Shown piece after piece: positions 46,176-55,616 of a stretch of 64,000 nt of DNA. Where the stretch lies: contig NZ_CP118270.1 of the NCBI RefSeq assembly GCF_028771845.1, positions 2,232,001 through 2,296,000 on the forward strand, given 5' to 3'. The translations under genes and the position numbers were made by a program. The notes beneath the pieces are model-generated. The model had not been told where the DNA came from. It was given only the letters and a program-made list of their open reading frames with translations, and searched no databases. The stretch comes from Paenibacillus marchantiae (GTDB taxonomy: Bacteria; Bacillota; Bacilli; Paenibacillales; Paenibacillaceae). Every line of letters begins with the position of its first letter. The first letter of the stretch is position 1.

Positions 46176-47536
46176 GAGTTCTGGATGTGTTGCGAATGTC
46201 ATGGGGACAGATTGTGCGCAGAAAGGTGGTTACTCTTCTGTGCATGATTGGCCTGTCCATCGGCTGTGCGGCCATGATTATCGCGTTAAGCGTGGGGCAG
46301 TCGGTACAGGTCTATGGTGAGAAAACGTTAAACGAGAATTACAAAATGGATGAGATTGCAGTATCCCCCAATGAGGGAATCGGTTCGAGCGGAAGCAATG
46401 GGCAGACGTCCACCTTCGAACGAGGAGCGCTGACGGCTCGAAAAATCGATATTATTTCCAGCCTTCCGCATGTCGTCGCCGTTGCTCCGATGCTGAAGCT
46501 GGATATGCTGGAGATGGCTACATTGGATGGCAAAAGCTCCAATGTGGAAGTTATCGGTACAGAGCTTGGATCATTGAGCCGTTTCGGCTACCGTTTTGAC
46601 AAAGGCGGGGCATCGGGGATCAGCGGAGCCGCTATTGTGAATTACGGTGCAACCTTCGGACTTGTGGACGCCGAGGTGATCCGCGAACTGAACAACAAGC
46701 TCATGGAGGATTCGTTTAATGAAGAGTTTCTACAGCAATACATGGCGTTGATGTCTACCCAAACCGAGCTGTTTCAGGCACAGTTTAACCTGAAATATCA
46801 GGACATGAATGATTCATCCAAAGCCAAAGCAAGCTCGCCTTTGCGAGTGACGGGTGTACTGAAGGTGCCTGGCGGCATGAGTGAGAACAATGCCATGTAT
46901 GACAAAAAGGTCTATGTTTCCCTCGAAACCGCCCGGATGCTCGCTGAACAGTTCCAGAGCAGTCAGGCACAGGCCGCGGCAGCAGGACGGTTGAACTCGG
47001 CGCTCGTGAAGGTAGAGGACAAGAAGTATGTGGCACAGGTGCAGGAGCAGATTCAGAAGCTGACGCTGATGACAGACAGCAATCTGTATCAGGAGCAGGC
47101 GATGAAGGAACAGCTTGGCATGTACCAGAAGGCCGCTATGGGCATTGGGATATTCGTCATGCTGCTGGCTTCGCTGTCTATTATTGTAGCGATGATCATG
47201 TCCACGCATCAGCGCCGCAAACAGATTGGCGTCATGAAGGTGCTGGGAGCCAATCTGTGGCAGATCAGGCAGATGTTCATTACTGAAGCTGCAGTACTTG
47301 GAGTGTTGGGCGGCATTGTTGGTGTCTTCATCGCTTACGGAGCCATTCAGGGGGTAAATGGACTACTCCAAGGACAAATCTCGATGGAAGCAAGCACACC
47401 TCTCCAAGTGGTTATTGAGACGTCGGCCCTGCCTGCTGGTATAGCGTTTGCGGTGTTGACCGGAGTACTCTCGGGAATCTATCCGGCGATTAGCGCCTCG
47501 CGTACAAATGCGTTGCAGGTAATTAAATCCGCATAA
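46172..47536 (+). CDS. MacB/FtsX-type ABC transporter permease
   Basis: A 454-residue permease. An N-terminal membrane helix (about 15-40) is followed by a large extracellular MacB-type domain (about 40-325), then three membrane helices with the FtsX motif HQRRKQIGVMKVLGANLWQIR and the end GIYPAISASRTNALQVIKSA. GTG at 46172 overlaps the upstream stop and lies 5 bases after GGAGAG; the longer frame from 46121 has no site. It probably moves a peptide or lipid outward by mechanotransmission. Confidence 0.9.
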   Translation: MRVLDVLRMSWGQIVRRKVVTLLCMIGLSIGCAAMIIALSVGQSVQVYGEKTLNENYKMDEIAVSPNEGIGSSGSNGQTSTFERGALTARKIDIISSLPHVVAVAPMLKLDMLEMATLDGKSSNVEVIGTELGSLSRFGYRFDKGGASGISGAAIVNYGATFGLVDAEVIRELNNKLMEDSFNEEFLQQYMALMSTQTELFQAQFNLKYQDMNDSSKAKASSPLRVTGVLKVPGGMSENNAMYDKKVYVSLETARMLAEQFQSSQAQAAAAGRLNSALVKVEDKKYVAQVQEQIQKLTLMTDSNLYQEQAMKEQLGMYQKAAMGIGIFVMLLASLSIIVAMIMSTHQRRKQIGVMKVLGANLWQIRQMFITEAAVLGVLGGIVGVFIAYGAIQGVNGLLQGQISMEASTPLQVVIETSALPAGIAFAVLTGVLSGIYPAISASRTNALQVIKSA

Positions 47537-47621
47537 ATCAAGCAGAGATACAGGGGATGCAAAGTATAGGTTATTAAACAGACAGAATCAACAGACAGAT
47601 TGAATGAAGGGACATACGGCA

Positions 47622-48713
47622 ATGAAGAATTCGGCAATAGGCAAATGGATAAAGAGAATCATCATGATCGGACTGCTCGCAGGCGCTGGATATTTTCTGT
47701 ACCAGCAATATAAACCGGTACCCGAAGTGCCCATCGAGGCTCCACAGCCCATTACATTTGGAGTCACACAGGAGACGATCACGCAGGAAATTCAGGTCAA
47801 AGGCAAGTCGGCTTATGCCAAACAGACGGATGTGTACGCTCCTTTTGCCTCGAAGATAAAGCAGTGGAATGTGGAGAATGGGGAGCCCATTCACAAGGGA
47901 GCCGTAATGTTCTCGCTTGATTCGAAAGCATTGCAGACGGAAGTGCAGCAGTTGGAGACCGATATTGAGAAATCGAGGCTGGAAGCTCAATTGAATGAGA
48001 TTGGTCTTACTCAGGGAGAGGGTCCCGAGCAATTGGGGGTTACTGAAGAAGAACGGAAGAAAGCCTTCGCCGAGCGGGAAACAAAACGACTGACCAACGA
48101 AATGAACAAGGAATCCATCGCCGTAAAGGAGCAGGAGGTTCAGGCCAAGAAAGCGGTCATGGGTTTATCCACCGTGTACGCGCCTGTATCCGGTGTGTTT
48201 CTGATGAACGATACGGAGACCAAGACACGTATGGTGAGCGAAGGTCAGTATGTGGGTACCATTGTGGACACAGGCAAATTACAATTTGTGGCGGCCATTA
48301 GCGAGCAGGAGCTATTCAAAATCCAAACAGGCATGCCTGTAAGTGTACATATGACGGGAAACAAGGAGGTTCCGTTAACCGGGAAGGTCATCAAAATCTC
48401 CAAGTTTGCCAAAAAGGGAACGGAAACAGATCTGAAGCAGCCTTCCCAATTCGATATTGTCATTGATTTGAAGCCAAACGCCAAGCTGATCGGTGGATTA
48501 AGTCTGGAGGGCAAGATTGAAACGCTGCGCAAGGAGAAAGCGACGGTCGTTCCCACGCTGGCGGTCATGCGAGATCAGGATACGGCATATGTGATGCTGG
48601 ATCAGGGCAACGGGCAATATGTACAGCAGACGATTCAAACAGGCATCGAGACAGATGACAAGACTGAAGTATTGAACGGCTTGAAACCAGGAGATATTGT
48701 TGTGCTTCCATAA
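47622..48713 (+). CDS. HlyD/MacA-type membrane fusion adaptor protein
   Basis: A 363-residue adaptor with one N-terminal membrane helix (about 12-30), a biotinyl-lipoyl-like hairpin domain split by a coiled coil (about 95-175), and beta-barrel domain (GQYVGTIVDTGKLQFVAAISEQELF). It completes an ATPase-permease-adaptor set like YknWXYZ of B. subtilis, which exports a toxic peptide. ATG at 47622 is taken over 47604 because AAGGG lies 10 bases upstream. Confidence 0.88.
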   Translation: MKNSAIGKWIKRIIMIGLLAGAGYFLYQQYKPVPEVPIEAPQPITFGVTQETITQEIQVKGKSAYAKQTDVYAPFASKIKQWNVENGEPIHKGAVMFSLDSKALQTEVQQLETDIEKSRLEAQLNEIGLTQGEGPEQLGVTEEERKKAFAERETKRLTNEMNKESIAVKEQEVQAKKAVMGLSTVYAPVSGVFLMNDTETKTRMVSEGQYVGTIVDTGKLQFVAAISEQELFKIQTGMPVSVHMTGNKEVPLTGKVIKISKFAKKGTETDLKQPSQFDIVIDLKPNAKLIGGLSLEGKIETLRKEKATVVPTLAVMRDQDTAYVMLDQGNGQYVQQTIQTGIETDDKTEVLNGLKPGDIVVLP

Positions 48714-48745
48714 AAAAATAGCATGAGAATATGCTATGTCAATTA

Positions 48746-48783
48746 GCTCATCACGGGAGAAAAGCCCGTGATGAGCCTTTTTT
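48746..48783 (+). terminator. terminator of the MacB-type operon
   Basis: Perfect 12-base arms GCTCATCACGGG and CCCGTGATGAGC, followed by CTTTTTT. Confidence 0.95.
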
Positions 48784-48858
48784 ATGGCTTGGGGAGGCAC
48801 ATCTCAGAATTCCTGCCTGATTTATGGAATTAAATATAATAAAATTTAATAAATTCAA

Positions 48859-48887
48859 TTTACAGTAATATTTACATGGAGTATAAT
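48859..48887 (+). promoter_or_regulatory. sigma-A promoter of the cellulase gene
   Basis: TTTACA (48859-48864), exactly 17 bases, TATAAT (48882-48887). Confidence 0.8.
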
Positions 48888-48895
48888 CGATTCAT

Positions 48896-48947
48896 AAGGA
48901 GGTGGACACGCGATGTGAGGTTTGTATCGAGGGTAAACCTTTTTTTA
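48896..48947 (+). promoter_or_regulatory. leader with strong RBS, ATG-TGA start-stop and terminator-like hairpin
   Basis: AAGGAGGTG (48896-48904) is followed 8 bases later by ATG directly joined to TGA (48913-48918). Then AGGTTT (48918-48923) and AAACCT (48935-48940) form a stem before seven T. This sits between the promoter and the cellulase gene and looks like an attenuator. A 24-codon frame from GTG 48902 is an alternative reading. Confidence 0.5.
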
Positions 48948-48956
48948 AAACCTCTA

Positions 48957-48974
48957 AAAGTAAGCGCTTACTTT
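48957..48974 (+). promoter_or_regulatory. 18-base perfect palindrome, LacI/CcpA-type operator
   Basis: AAAGTAAGCGCTTACTTT is a perfect palindrome with the AAGCGCTT core of LacI-family operators. The outer bases do not fit the CcpA cre consensus exactly, so a dedicated regulator is possible. The rest of the gap to 49264 shows no other element. Confidence 0.7.
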
Positions 48975-49263
48975 AATTAAGTCAGAGCAATGCCTTGAAA
49001 GCCGTTCACCAAAAATCACCCGCACACACCTACAGATGTTATCCCCCTTGCTTTGTCCCTTAACCTCAGTGTAAGACACCATTTCTGTTTCTTGTTTCAC
49101 ATCTTATTGTTGTTGACCTGGCTTGTCCCAATTGAACTACATTCATGGAGGTGAAGTCCCTACAGCTCATCCATACGTTCTCTACCGTGCATAGCATCTT
49201 GCCGACACAGAGGATCAGACATGAGTATATACCCAATCCAAGTACAGGAAAGGTGGAACCCTA

Positions 49264-51696
49264 ATGACTAAATCGAAAACCTTATCGAAAGGCGGAAAGG
49301 TGCTTCGCAGAAGTGTAAAACAAATGCTGGCAGCAACGCTGCTCGCGGCGGGCATTTTCCCGGGCATGGCTCCAGGAGTGAGTCAGGCGGCTGAAGCGCA
49401 TGTGGATAATCCGTTTGTCGGAGCTACGTCGTATTTAAACCAGGATTATTCCGCTCTCGTGGATACGTCCATTGCTCTCACCAGTGATGCAGCGTTAAAA
49501 GCCAAGATGGAAACGGTGAAATCCTATCCAACGGCAGTCTGGATCGACCGTATTGCTGCCATTAATGGTGGAACAGACAATGCCGGACGCAAAAGTGTGG
49601 AGCAGCATCTGGATGCCGCCTTGGCACAAAAGAAGTCAGGTACTCCAATTACCGCTTCATTCGTTATCTACAACTTACCTGGGCGGGATTGTCATGCCCT
49701 TGCATCCAATGGTGAACTTCCACTAACACAGGCGGCCCTGCAGACGTATAAAAATGATTATATCAATGTAATCGCCGATATTTTTGCAAAGCCCAAGTAT
49801 CAGGACATTCGCATCATCGCTATCATCGAGCCGGACAGTCTGCCCAATCTGGTAACCAATCTCAGTACACCAGCTTGTGCCCAGGCGAGTTCAACAGGCA
49901 TCTATGAAGCTGGTGTCAAATACGCATTGGAAAAGCTGCATGCCATTCCGAATGTGTACAACTACCTGGATATTGGTCACTCCGGCTGGCTTGGTTGGGA
50001 TAACAACCGTACAGGCGCAATCTCGCTGTATACCAGCGTTGTCCAAGGAACAGCAGCAGGTCTGAGCAGCGCCGATGGCTTCATTACGAACACAGCGAAC
50101 AGCACACCGCTGAATGAACCGAATCTGCCTAATCCCGATCTGAACATCGGTGGACAACCGATCAAGTCTTCCAAGTTTTATGAGTGGAACCCTTACTTTG
50201 ACGAAACCGATTTCACTGCGGCACTGTATAGCGGATTTGTACAAGCTGGCTGGCCGGCCAGCACGGGCTTCCTCATTGATACCAGCCGTAATGGATGGGG
50301 CGGGGTGAATCGTCCAACGTCTGCCACAGGCAGTGATATTAACACGTACGTGAACTCCGGGCGTGTGGATAAGCGCGATCACCGGGGGAACTGGTGTAAT
50401 AACAGTGGAGCAGGCATAGGTGAAGCACCTAAAGCTGCACCAGGACCAGCCCATCTGGATGCCTATGTATGGGTCAAACCTCCAGGGGAGTCTGATGGCT
50501 CCAGCTCGGAAATTCCGAACAACGAAGGAAAAGGCTTCGACCGGATGTGTGATCCAACCTTTACAACTCGTGATGGTGTATTGACGGGTGCACTGCCTAA
50601 CGCACCAGTGTCGGGTCACTGGTTCCATGACCAATTCGTCATGCTGGTGCAAAACTCATTCCCTGTTCTTCCAGCCAGCAATGGTGGAGGGGGTGGAACG
50701 ACAGCTCCAGCAGCTCCGGCAACACTGTCTGCGACAGCAGGCAACGCACAGGTTTCCCTGAGCTGGACAGCCTCCACAGGTGCGACCAGTTATAACGTGA
50801 AACGGGCGTTGAGTGCGTCGGGTCCATTCACTACGGTTGCTGCGGGCGTGACAGGCACATCGTATGCCAACACAGGTCTGATCAATGGTACAACCTACTA
50901 TTATGTGGTTAGTGCCGTGAATTCTGCGGGTGAGAGTGTGAATTCGGCTGTAAAAAGTGCGGTACCAGTAGCAGGTGTGACTGCCCCTGGTGCACCAACA
51001 GCGCTGACAGCTACGGCAGGCAATGCTCAAATCAGCTTGACCTGGGCGGCTTCGGCAGGAGCGACAGGTTATAACGTGAAACGGGCGTTGAGTGCATCGG
51101 GTCCATTCACTACGGTTGCTGCCAATGTGAGCGGCACATCCTACACCAATACGGGTCTGACCAATGGAACGACCTATCATTATGTGGTTAGTGCCGTGAA
51201 CGCTGCCGGGGAAAGTGTCAATTCTGCCGCAGCTTCTGCAACACCGCAAAGTGTAGTTGTTCCAACCAGTGATCTGGTTCTGCAATATCGTGCGGGAGAT
51301 ACGAACGCGGCAGATAACCAAATCAAACCGTACTTCAACATCAAAAACGTAGGTAACACGGCTGTAAATCTGAGTGATCTGAAAATCCGTTATTACTTCT
51401 CCAAAGAAGGTACCGCAGCGATGGACTCTGCTATCGATTACGCTCAGGTTGGCGGAGCCAACATCCAGCGTACGTTCACTGATTCCTATGTGGAACTGAG
51501 CTTCACTTCTGGAGCAGGCGCGATCCAGGCAGGTGGACAATCCGGAGATATCCAGCTCCGCATGTACAAAACGGACTGGAGCAACTTAGATGAAACCAAT
51601 GATTATTCCTACGATCCAACCAAAACATCCTATCAGGACTGGAACAAGGTGACCCTCTACAAAGGCGGTACCCTGGTCTGGGGCATTGAGCCTTAA
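49264..51696 (+). CDS. secreted GH6 cellulase (cellobiohydrolase type) with two FN3 domains and CBM3
   Basis: An 810-residue secreted enzyme for beta-1,4-glucan. Signal peptide to about residue 43 (VSQAAEA). GH6 catalytic domain about 45-475 with LPGRDCHALASNGE (Asp142) and IIEPDSLPNLVTN (acid Asp191), plus GNWCNNSGAGIG. A poly-Gly/Thr linker leads to two FN3 domains (about 480-662), then a CBM3-type cellulose-binding module (about 665-810). The two FN3 repeats are almost identical in DNA. It is monocistronic, with a regulated leader upstream. Confidence 0.95.
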   Translation: MTKSKTLSKGGKVLRRSVKQMLAATLLAAGIFPGMAPGVSQAAEAHVDNPFVGATSYLNQDYSALVDTSIALTSDAALKAKMETVKSYPTAVWIDRIAAINGGTDNAGRKSVEQHLDAALAQKKSGTPITASFVIYNLPGRDCHALASNGELPLTQAALQTYKNDYINVIADIFAKPKYQDIRIIAIIEPDSLPNLVTNLSTPACAQASSTGIYEAGVKYALEKLHAIPNVYNYLDIGHSGWLGWDNNRTGAISLYTSVVQGTAAGLSSADGFITNTANSTPLNEPNLPNPDLNIGGQPIKSSKFYEWNPYFDETDFTAALYSGFVQAGWPASTGFLIDTSRNGWGGVNRPTSATGSDINTYVNSGRVDKRDHRGNWCNNSGAGIGEAPKAAPGPAHLDAYVWVKPPGESDGSSSEIPNNEGKGFDRMCDPTFTTRDGVLTGALPNAPVSGHWFHDQFVMLVQNSFPVLPASNGGGGGTTAPAAPATLSATAGNAQVSLSWTASTGATSYNVKRALSASGPFTTVAAGVTGTSYANTGLINGTTYYYVVSAVNSAGESVNSAVKSAVPVAGVTAPGAPTALTATAGNAQISLTWAASAGATGYNVKRALSASGPFTTVAANVSGTSYTNTGLTNGTTYHYVVSAVNAAGESVNSAAASATPQSVVVPTSDLVLQYRAGDTNAADNQIKPYFNIKNVGNTAVNLSDLKIRYYFSKEGTAAMDSAIDYAQVGGANIQRTFTDSYVELSFTSGAGAIQAGGQSGDIQLRMYKTDWSNLDETNDYSYDPTKTSYQDWNKVTLYKGGTLVWGIEP
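50701..51249 (+). repeat. tandem FN3-coding repeat in the cellulase gene
   Basis: Two repeats with 279-base (93-codon) offset. About 54 bases from 50790 and from 51069 differ by a single base. This points to recent duplication or gene conversion. Confidence 0.85.
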
Positions 51697-51715
51697 AAGG
51701 AGCGAATACAAAACA

Positions 51716-51761
51716 GGGGCGTTTCCCAGTCATGAACATGACTGGGGAACGTCCCTTTTTT
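51716..51761 (+). terminator. terminator of the cellulase gene
   Basis: Arms of about 17 bases (GGGGCGTTTCCCAGTCAT against ATGACTGGGGAACGTCCC) followed by six T. The remaining gap to 52254 holds a cre-like site at 52136, a TATAAT-like box near 52031 and short TAACGAA repeats, nothing else clear. Confidence 0.95.
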
Positions 51762-52135
51762 CAATTTTAACGAATGGAGTGCGTCTTATTTCGTGTAATG
51801 GAGCTAGTGCAGTGTTTTAACGAATCGTATACACGTTATTACCAGGTTTTCGCCCTGTGTTCACTCTGTTTTCCGATGGTTTTTACCAGATAACGTACCG
51901 GAGTTCGTTAGTTTTTCTATTGCCGCTAATCTTCGGAATAAGGTGTGCTCGTTTCGATAGAGTCCTGAACAACACTGAATATTGATCGTTTTGGACGGAT
52001 ATTTGCCTATGTCACAGCAGGTGGGATGTCTATAATAATACCCGATGGGCAGGATGAAGCTGCTCTAATGGAGAGGGAATGAAAGGGGGACGGAGTCAAA
52101 GAAGTCTGTTCAGGAGAGCTATTCATTTATATTTT

Positions 52136-52149
52136 TGTAAGCGCATTCA
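52136..52149 (+). promoter_or_regulatory. cre-like site before the rhamnogalacturonan lyase gene
   Basis: TGTAAGCGCATTCA matches the CcpA cre consensus at all but one position. Catabolite repression of a pectin lyase is expected. Confidence 0.5.
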
Positions 52150-52254
52150 GTAAAATTTGAAGGATATGAACGTCTGTATGGATTGACGGATGTCGCAACG
52201 ATCCAAGCACAGCCATAAGCATCACCCATTCTGTCTCAAGGAGAGTGAAGGTCG

Positions 52255-54672
52255 ATGAAATCCAAAACATTAGCGCCGATACATAAAGGATCGGTTTCAG
52301 GTATGTACTCCAATCGCAGGAAGGTGCGTATGCCACTTGCAGCCAAAATGCTGTCTTCGGCAATAAGCGTTGCTTTGCTCGTTGCGGGAACAGCGGGTGC
52401 GAGCGGAGCAGCAGCTTCCAGTGAGAACAGCGCGGCAGAGGCCAGCGTGCAGTCACATAAGGGGGGGAGTTCTTTGAAAGACATTCAGCTTGAGTATCTT
52501 GATCGCGGTCTGGTTGCGGCTTCTACTTCCGAGGGTGTTTTCCTCAGTTGGAGGTTGCTTGGTGACGAGGCCACAGGGTATAGCGACAAAGGTCTGACAG
52601 GCACAGATTTCAACGTATATCGTGATGGCAAGAAGATTGCTACGGTCACCGACAGCACCAACTATGTTGATGCCGCAGGCAAATCGTCGTCCCGTTATGA
52701 AGTGGCAGCGGTAAGCAAGAAGGGCAAGGAGAGTAAACACAGTGCATCCGTCAAACCTTGGGCGAACGGCTACGTCGATATTCCTTTGCAAAAACCGGCC
52801 GATGGTGTGACGCCAGTGGGAGAAGCCTACTCGTATTCTGCGAATGACATGAGTGTGGGCGATGTGGACGAGGACGGTCAGTATGAGTTTTTTGTAAAAT
52901 GGGACCCTTCTAACTCCAAGGATGTCTCGCAAAAAGGCTACACCGGTAAAACGTACGTGGATTGCTACACGCTGGACGGACAATTGTTGTATCGGATCGA
53001 TCTCGGGGTCAACATCCGTTCGGGTGCTCATTATACACAGATGCTCGTTTATGATTTTGACGGGGATGGCAAGGCTGAGATGATGTTTAAGACCGCACCG
53101 GGAACCAAGATCATCAAATATAACAAAAAAGGAAAGATCACTTCCGAAAAATACATCACCCTTCCGAAGCAGGATCGTAAGGCAGGTTATTCTAACGAAG
53201 ATGATTACCGTTTAAGTGCAGATGGCTACTATGATCATGTCGTGGATATGTTCAAGAACTGGCATAAACATGAAGAGGTCGTGAAGGGCAACTGGCCTGC
53301 TACGTTGGAGGAAGCTTTTGGGATTGAGAAAAAGTATAGTTACCCATTGTCTCAGAAGGATGCTGAGAGCTTGGCAGATTACTTCATTGATGTGTATGCA
53401 CCAAGCCGCAGTGACAAGAATGAGCTGCGCAAGTTCGAAGGTTTTATCGTCGATGGACCTGAGTATGTAACGGTGTTCGAAGGAGAGTCGGGCAAAGAGC
53501 TGGAGACCATTCCTTATGAGCCGGGACGGCAGGACGATGGGTTGATGTGGGGCGATTACGCAATGGCGCGTATTGAACCAGCGAACCGGGTAGATCGTTT
53601 CCTGGCAGGCGTGGCATATCTGGATGGAAAGAAACCGTCTGCGATCTTTGCACGCGGATACTACACACGTTCGACCATGGTGGCCTACAACTGGGATGGC
53701 AAAAAGCTCAAACGTGAATGGAAAGTCGACAGTGGCTGGACACCGATGAAGAACCCGTTCAATGACGGTCCGCATGGGGTGGACGGTACTGATCCAGAGT
53801 ATGGCTCCATTACAACGCAAGGTGCGCACTATTTCAGTGTTGCTGATGTGGATGGAGACGGTAAACAGGAGATTGTGTACGGCTCGGCCACGATTGATCA
53901 TGATGGCAGTGTGCTGTACAGCTCCAAGGACCTGATGCCAGCGGAGAGTGCTGCTCCGGGAACAATTGCACGTCTGGGCCATGGGGATGCACTCCATGTA
54001 GCGGATATTGATCCAGATCGTCCAGGACTGGAGATCTTCATGGTGCATGAGGGTGGTCCTTGGGCGCCATACGGATATTCCCTACGGGATGCGAAGACTG
54101 GGGAAGTGATCTATGGCGGGTACACGGGCAAAGATACCGGACGTGGCATGATCGGTGATGTGGACCCGACTCGTCGCGGATTGGAGACATGGGCTGTGGG
54201 ATTGTGGACAGCCAGCGGTGAGAAAATAACCGATAAAGCCCCTGGTACCAATATGAATATTCGCTGGGCCGCTGATATGACAACTCAAATCGTGGATGGT
54301 GCCATTAATGTCACGCCTACGATTAAGGATTGGAATCGGGGAACTCTGCTGACCGCGAACGGCACGTTGACCAACAATTATACCAAGGGTACGCCATCTC
54401 TAGTAGCGGATATCTTCGGGGATTGGCGGGAAGAGATGCTGGTGAGAACCGAGGACAGCTCGGCGATCCGCATCTACCTGAGCACCGAGAAGACTGATCG
54501 TAAACTGTACACGCTGATGCATGACGCGATGTATCGTGTCGGCATTGCTGGACAGAACAGTGGATACAATCAGCCGTCCTACCCATCCTTCTACATGGCA
54601 TCGGATATCGACTGGTTGAAGGTTACGCTGCCGAAGTTCCACACGCCCAAGTCGGGTAAGGGTGAAAAGTGA
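52255..54672 (+). CDS. secreted rhamnogalacturonan lyase, PL11 family
   Basis: An 805-residue exported enzyme that cleaves the rhamnogalacturonan-I backbone of pectin by beta-elimination. Signal peptide to about residue 56. An FN3-like N-terminal domain (LEYLDRGLVAASTSEGVFLSWRLL) leads into the PL11 eight-bladed propeller, with repeated calcium-type motifs (DVDEDGQYEF, DFDGDGKAEM, DVDGDGKQEI) and IRSGAHYTQM. It is longer than the roughly 600 residues of the B. subtilis enzymes, partly through an inserted stretch near 300-400. The GH4 gene downstream may act on the products. Confidence 0.9.
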   Translation: MKSKTLAPIHKGSVSGMYSNRRKVRMPLAAKMLSSAISVALLVAGTAGASGAAASSENSAAEASVQSHKGGSSLKDIQLEYLDRGLVAASTSEGVFLSWRLLGDEATGYSDKGLTGTDFNVYRDGKKIATVTDSTNYVDAAGKSSSRYEVAAVSKKGKESKHSASVKPWANGYVDIPLQKPADGVTPVGEAYSYSANDMSVGDVDEDGQYEFFVKWDPSNSKDVSQKGYTGKTYVDCYTLDGQLLYRIDLGVNIRSGAHYTQMLVYDFDGDGKAEMMFKTAPGTKIIKYNKKGKITSEKYITLPKQDRKAGYSNEDDYRLSADGYYDHVVDMFKNWHKHEEVVKGNWPATLEEAFGIEKKYSYPLSQKDAESLADYFIDVYAPSRSDKNELRKFEGFIVDGPEYVTVFEGESGKELETIPYEPGRQDDGLMWGDYAMARIEPANRVDRFLAGVAYLDGKKPSAIFARGYYTRSTMVAYNWDGKKLKREWKVDSGWTPMKNPFNDGPHGVDGTDPEYGSITTQGAHYFSVADVDGDGKQEIVYGSATIDHDGSVLYSSKDLMPAESAAPGTIARLGHGDALHVADIDPDRPGLEIFMVHEGGPWAPYGYSLRDAKTGEVIYGGYTGKDTGRGMIGDVDPTRRGLETWAVGLWTASGEKITDKAPGTNMNIRWAADMTTQIVDGAINVTPTIKDWNRGTLLTANGTLTNNYTKGTPSLVADIFGDWREEMLVRTEDSSAIRIYLSTEKTDRKLYTLMHDAMYRVGIAGQNSGYNQPSYPSFYMASDIDWLKVTLPKFHTPKSGKGEK

Positions 54673-54742
54673 GAAGTAATAGGCGATAGGTTTTCAAAAG
54701 TATTATTTCTTTATAGGAAGTGTTTACTGTTGTATTAAGAAG

Positions 54743-54797
54743 CTCTGGAGTAACCTCGGTGCGTTTAGGCGTACGGGAGGTTACCCGGAGTTTTTTT
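54743..54797 (+). terminator. terminator of the rhamnogalacturonan lyase gene
   Basis: CTCTGG-AGTAACCTC pairs with GAGGTTAC-CCGGAG, followed by seven T. Confidence 0.85.
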
Positions 54798-54830
54798 GAT
54801 ATGGTCAAACCGAAACAACAAACGACATCA

Positions 54831-55433
54831 TCATTTCAAATGTGCTACGGATGCAAAATCTTGAATGGTGTACTTTCCGTTTTCATGAATCAATGTGGTG
54901 ATGGAGCATTCGGGAATCAGTTGACTTTGCATGGCGATAAAATTAGGATGCCAGACGTTAAGTTCAAGCTCTGGGAATGTGTTTACTAGAAAATCCGTAA
55001 TTAACCCGCCATGAGTAACGATAACGATATGGCTATCTGGTGGCTCTACATTCGTCAATTCCGTTAGGAAAAAGGCCAAACGTTGGCCTGCCTGCTTAGA
55101 GGAATCACCCACAGGTGGGAGGTAGTCTGGATCACTTGTGCATCTGTCCCACATCGCGATGAATTCTTCAAATGTTTGTTCAGGCAGGTCCCCCCAGTTG
55201 GCGCGTTCACGCAGACGCTGGTCTTCAGTCACCGTAACGTTTGTTTGGAGAGCAATATGCGCCGCAGTGTCGATCGCTCTTTGAAGTGGGCTTGCAATGA
55301 TTTTGGTGACAGGTACGTTAGCCAAATGATGTGCTGTCGACTTAGCTTGTACAACTCCCTCGGATGTGATGGGAACATCACCGATGCGCTTTTCTTTTAA
55401 TGCATGCCTCACCAGAAAAAATGTAGTTTTCAT
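54831..55433 (-). CDS. histidine phosphatase (phosphoglycerate mutase-like) family protein
   Basis: A 200-residue enzyme. The N-terminal motif is LVRHALKE, keeping the catalytic Arg-His but not the usual Gly after it. SPLQRAIDTA supplies the second Arg, LRERANWGD the acid residue and VTHGGLITDF the second His. The substrate is unknown; family members act on sugar phosphates, nucleotides and cobalamin precursors. It is transcribed against the pectin genes and probably unrelated to them. Confidence 0.88.
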   Translation of the reverse strand: MKTTFFLVRHALKEKRIGDVPITSEGVVQAKSTAHHLANVPVTKIIASPLQRAIDTAAHIALQTNVTVTEDQRLRERANWGDLPEQTFEEFIAMWDRCTSDPDYLPPVGDSSKQAGQRLAFFLTELTNVEPPDSHIVIVTHGGLITDFLVNTFPELELNVWHPNFIAMQSQLIPECSITTLIHENGKYTIQDFASVAHLK

Positions 55434-55616
55434 AGTCTCACTACCTCCTCGTTATAGATTAGATTAGATAAAATAAAATTGATTAGATTTATAACTAATT
55501 ATATATTTATCTAATTTATAATCGCAATGATTTTTCAATTACATGGTGAAATACATCGCCGAGACTTGCTACAATGGAAAAAAGTGAGGATCGTTGCAGC
55601 AACGGAGGTGCAGGCA

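Noticed and set aside
50656..51540. Minus-strand 294-residue frame inside the cellulase gene
   Set aside because: Its Cys/Arg/Ser-rich composition is the antisense reading of the FN3 and CBM3 repeats.
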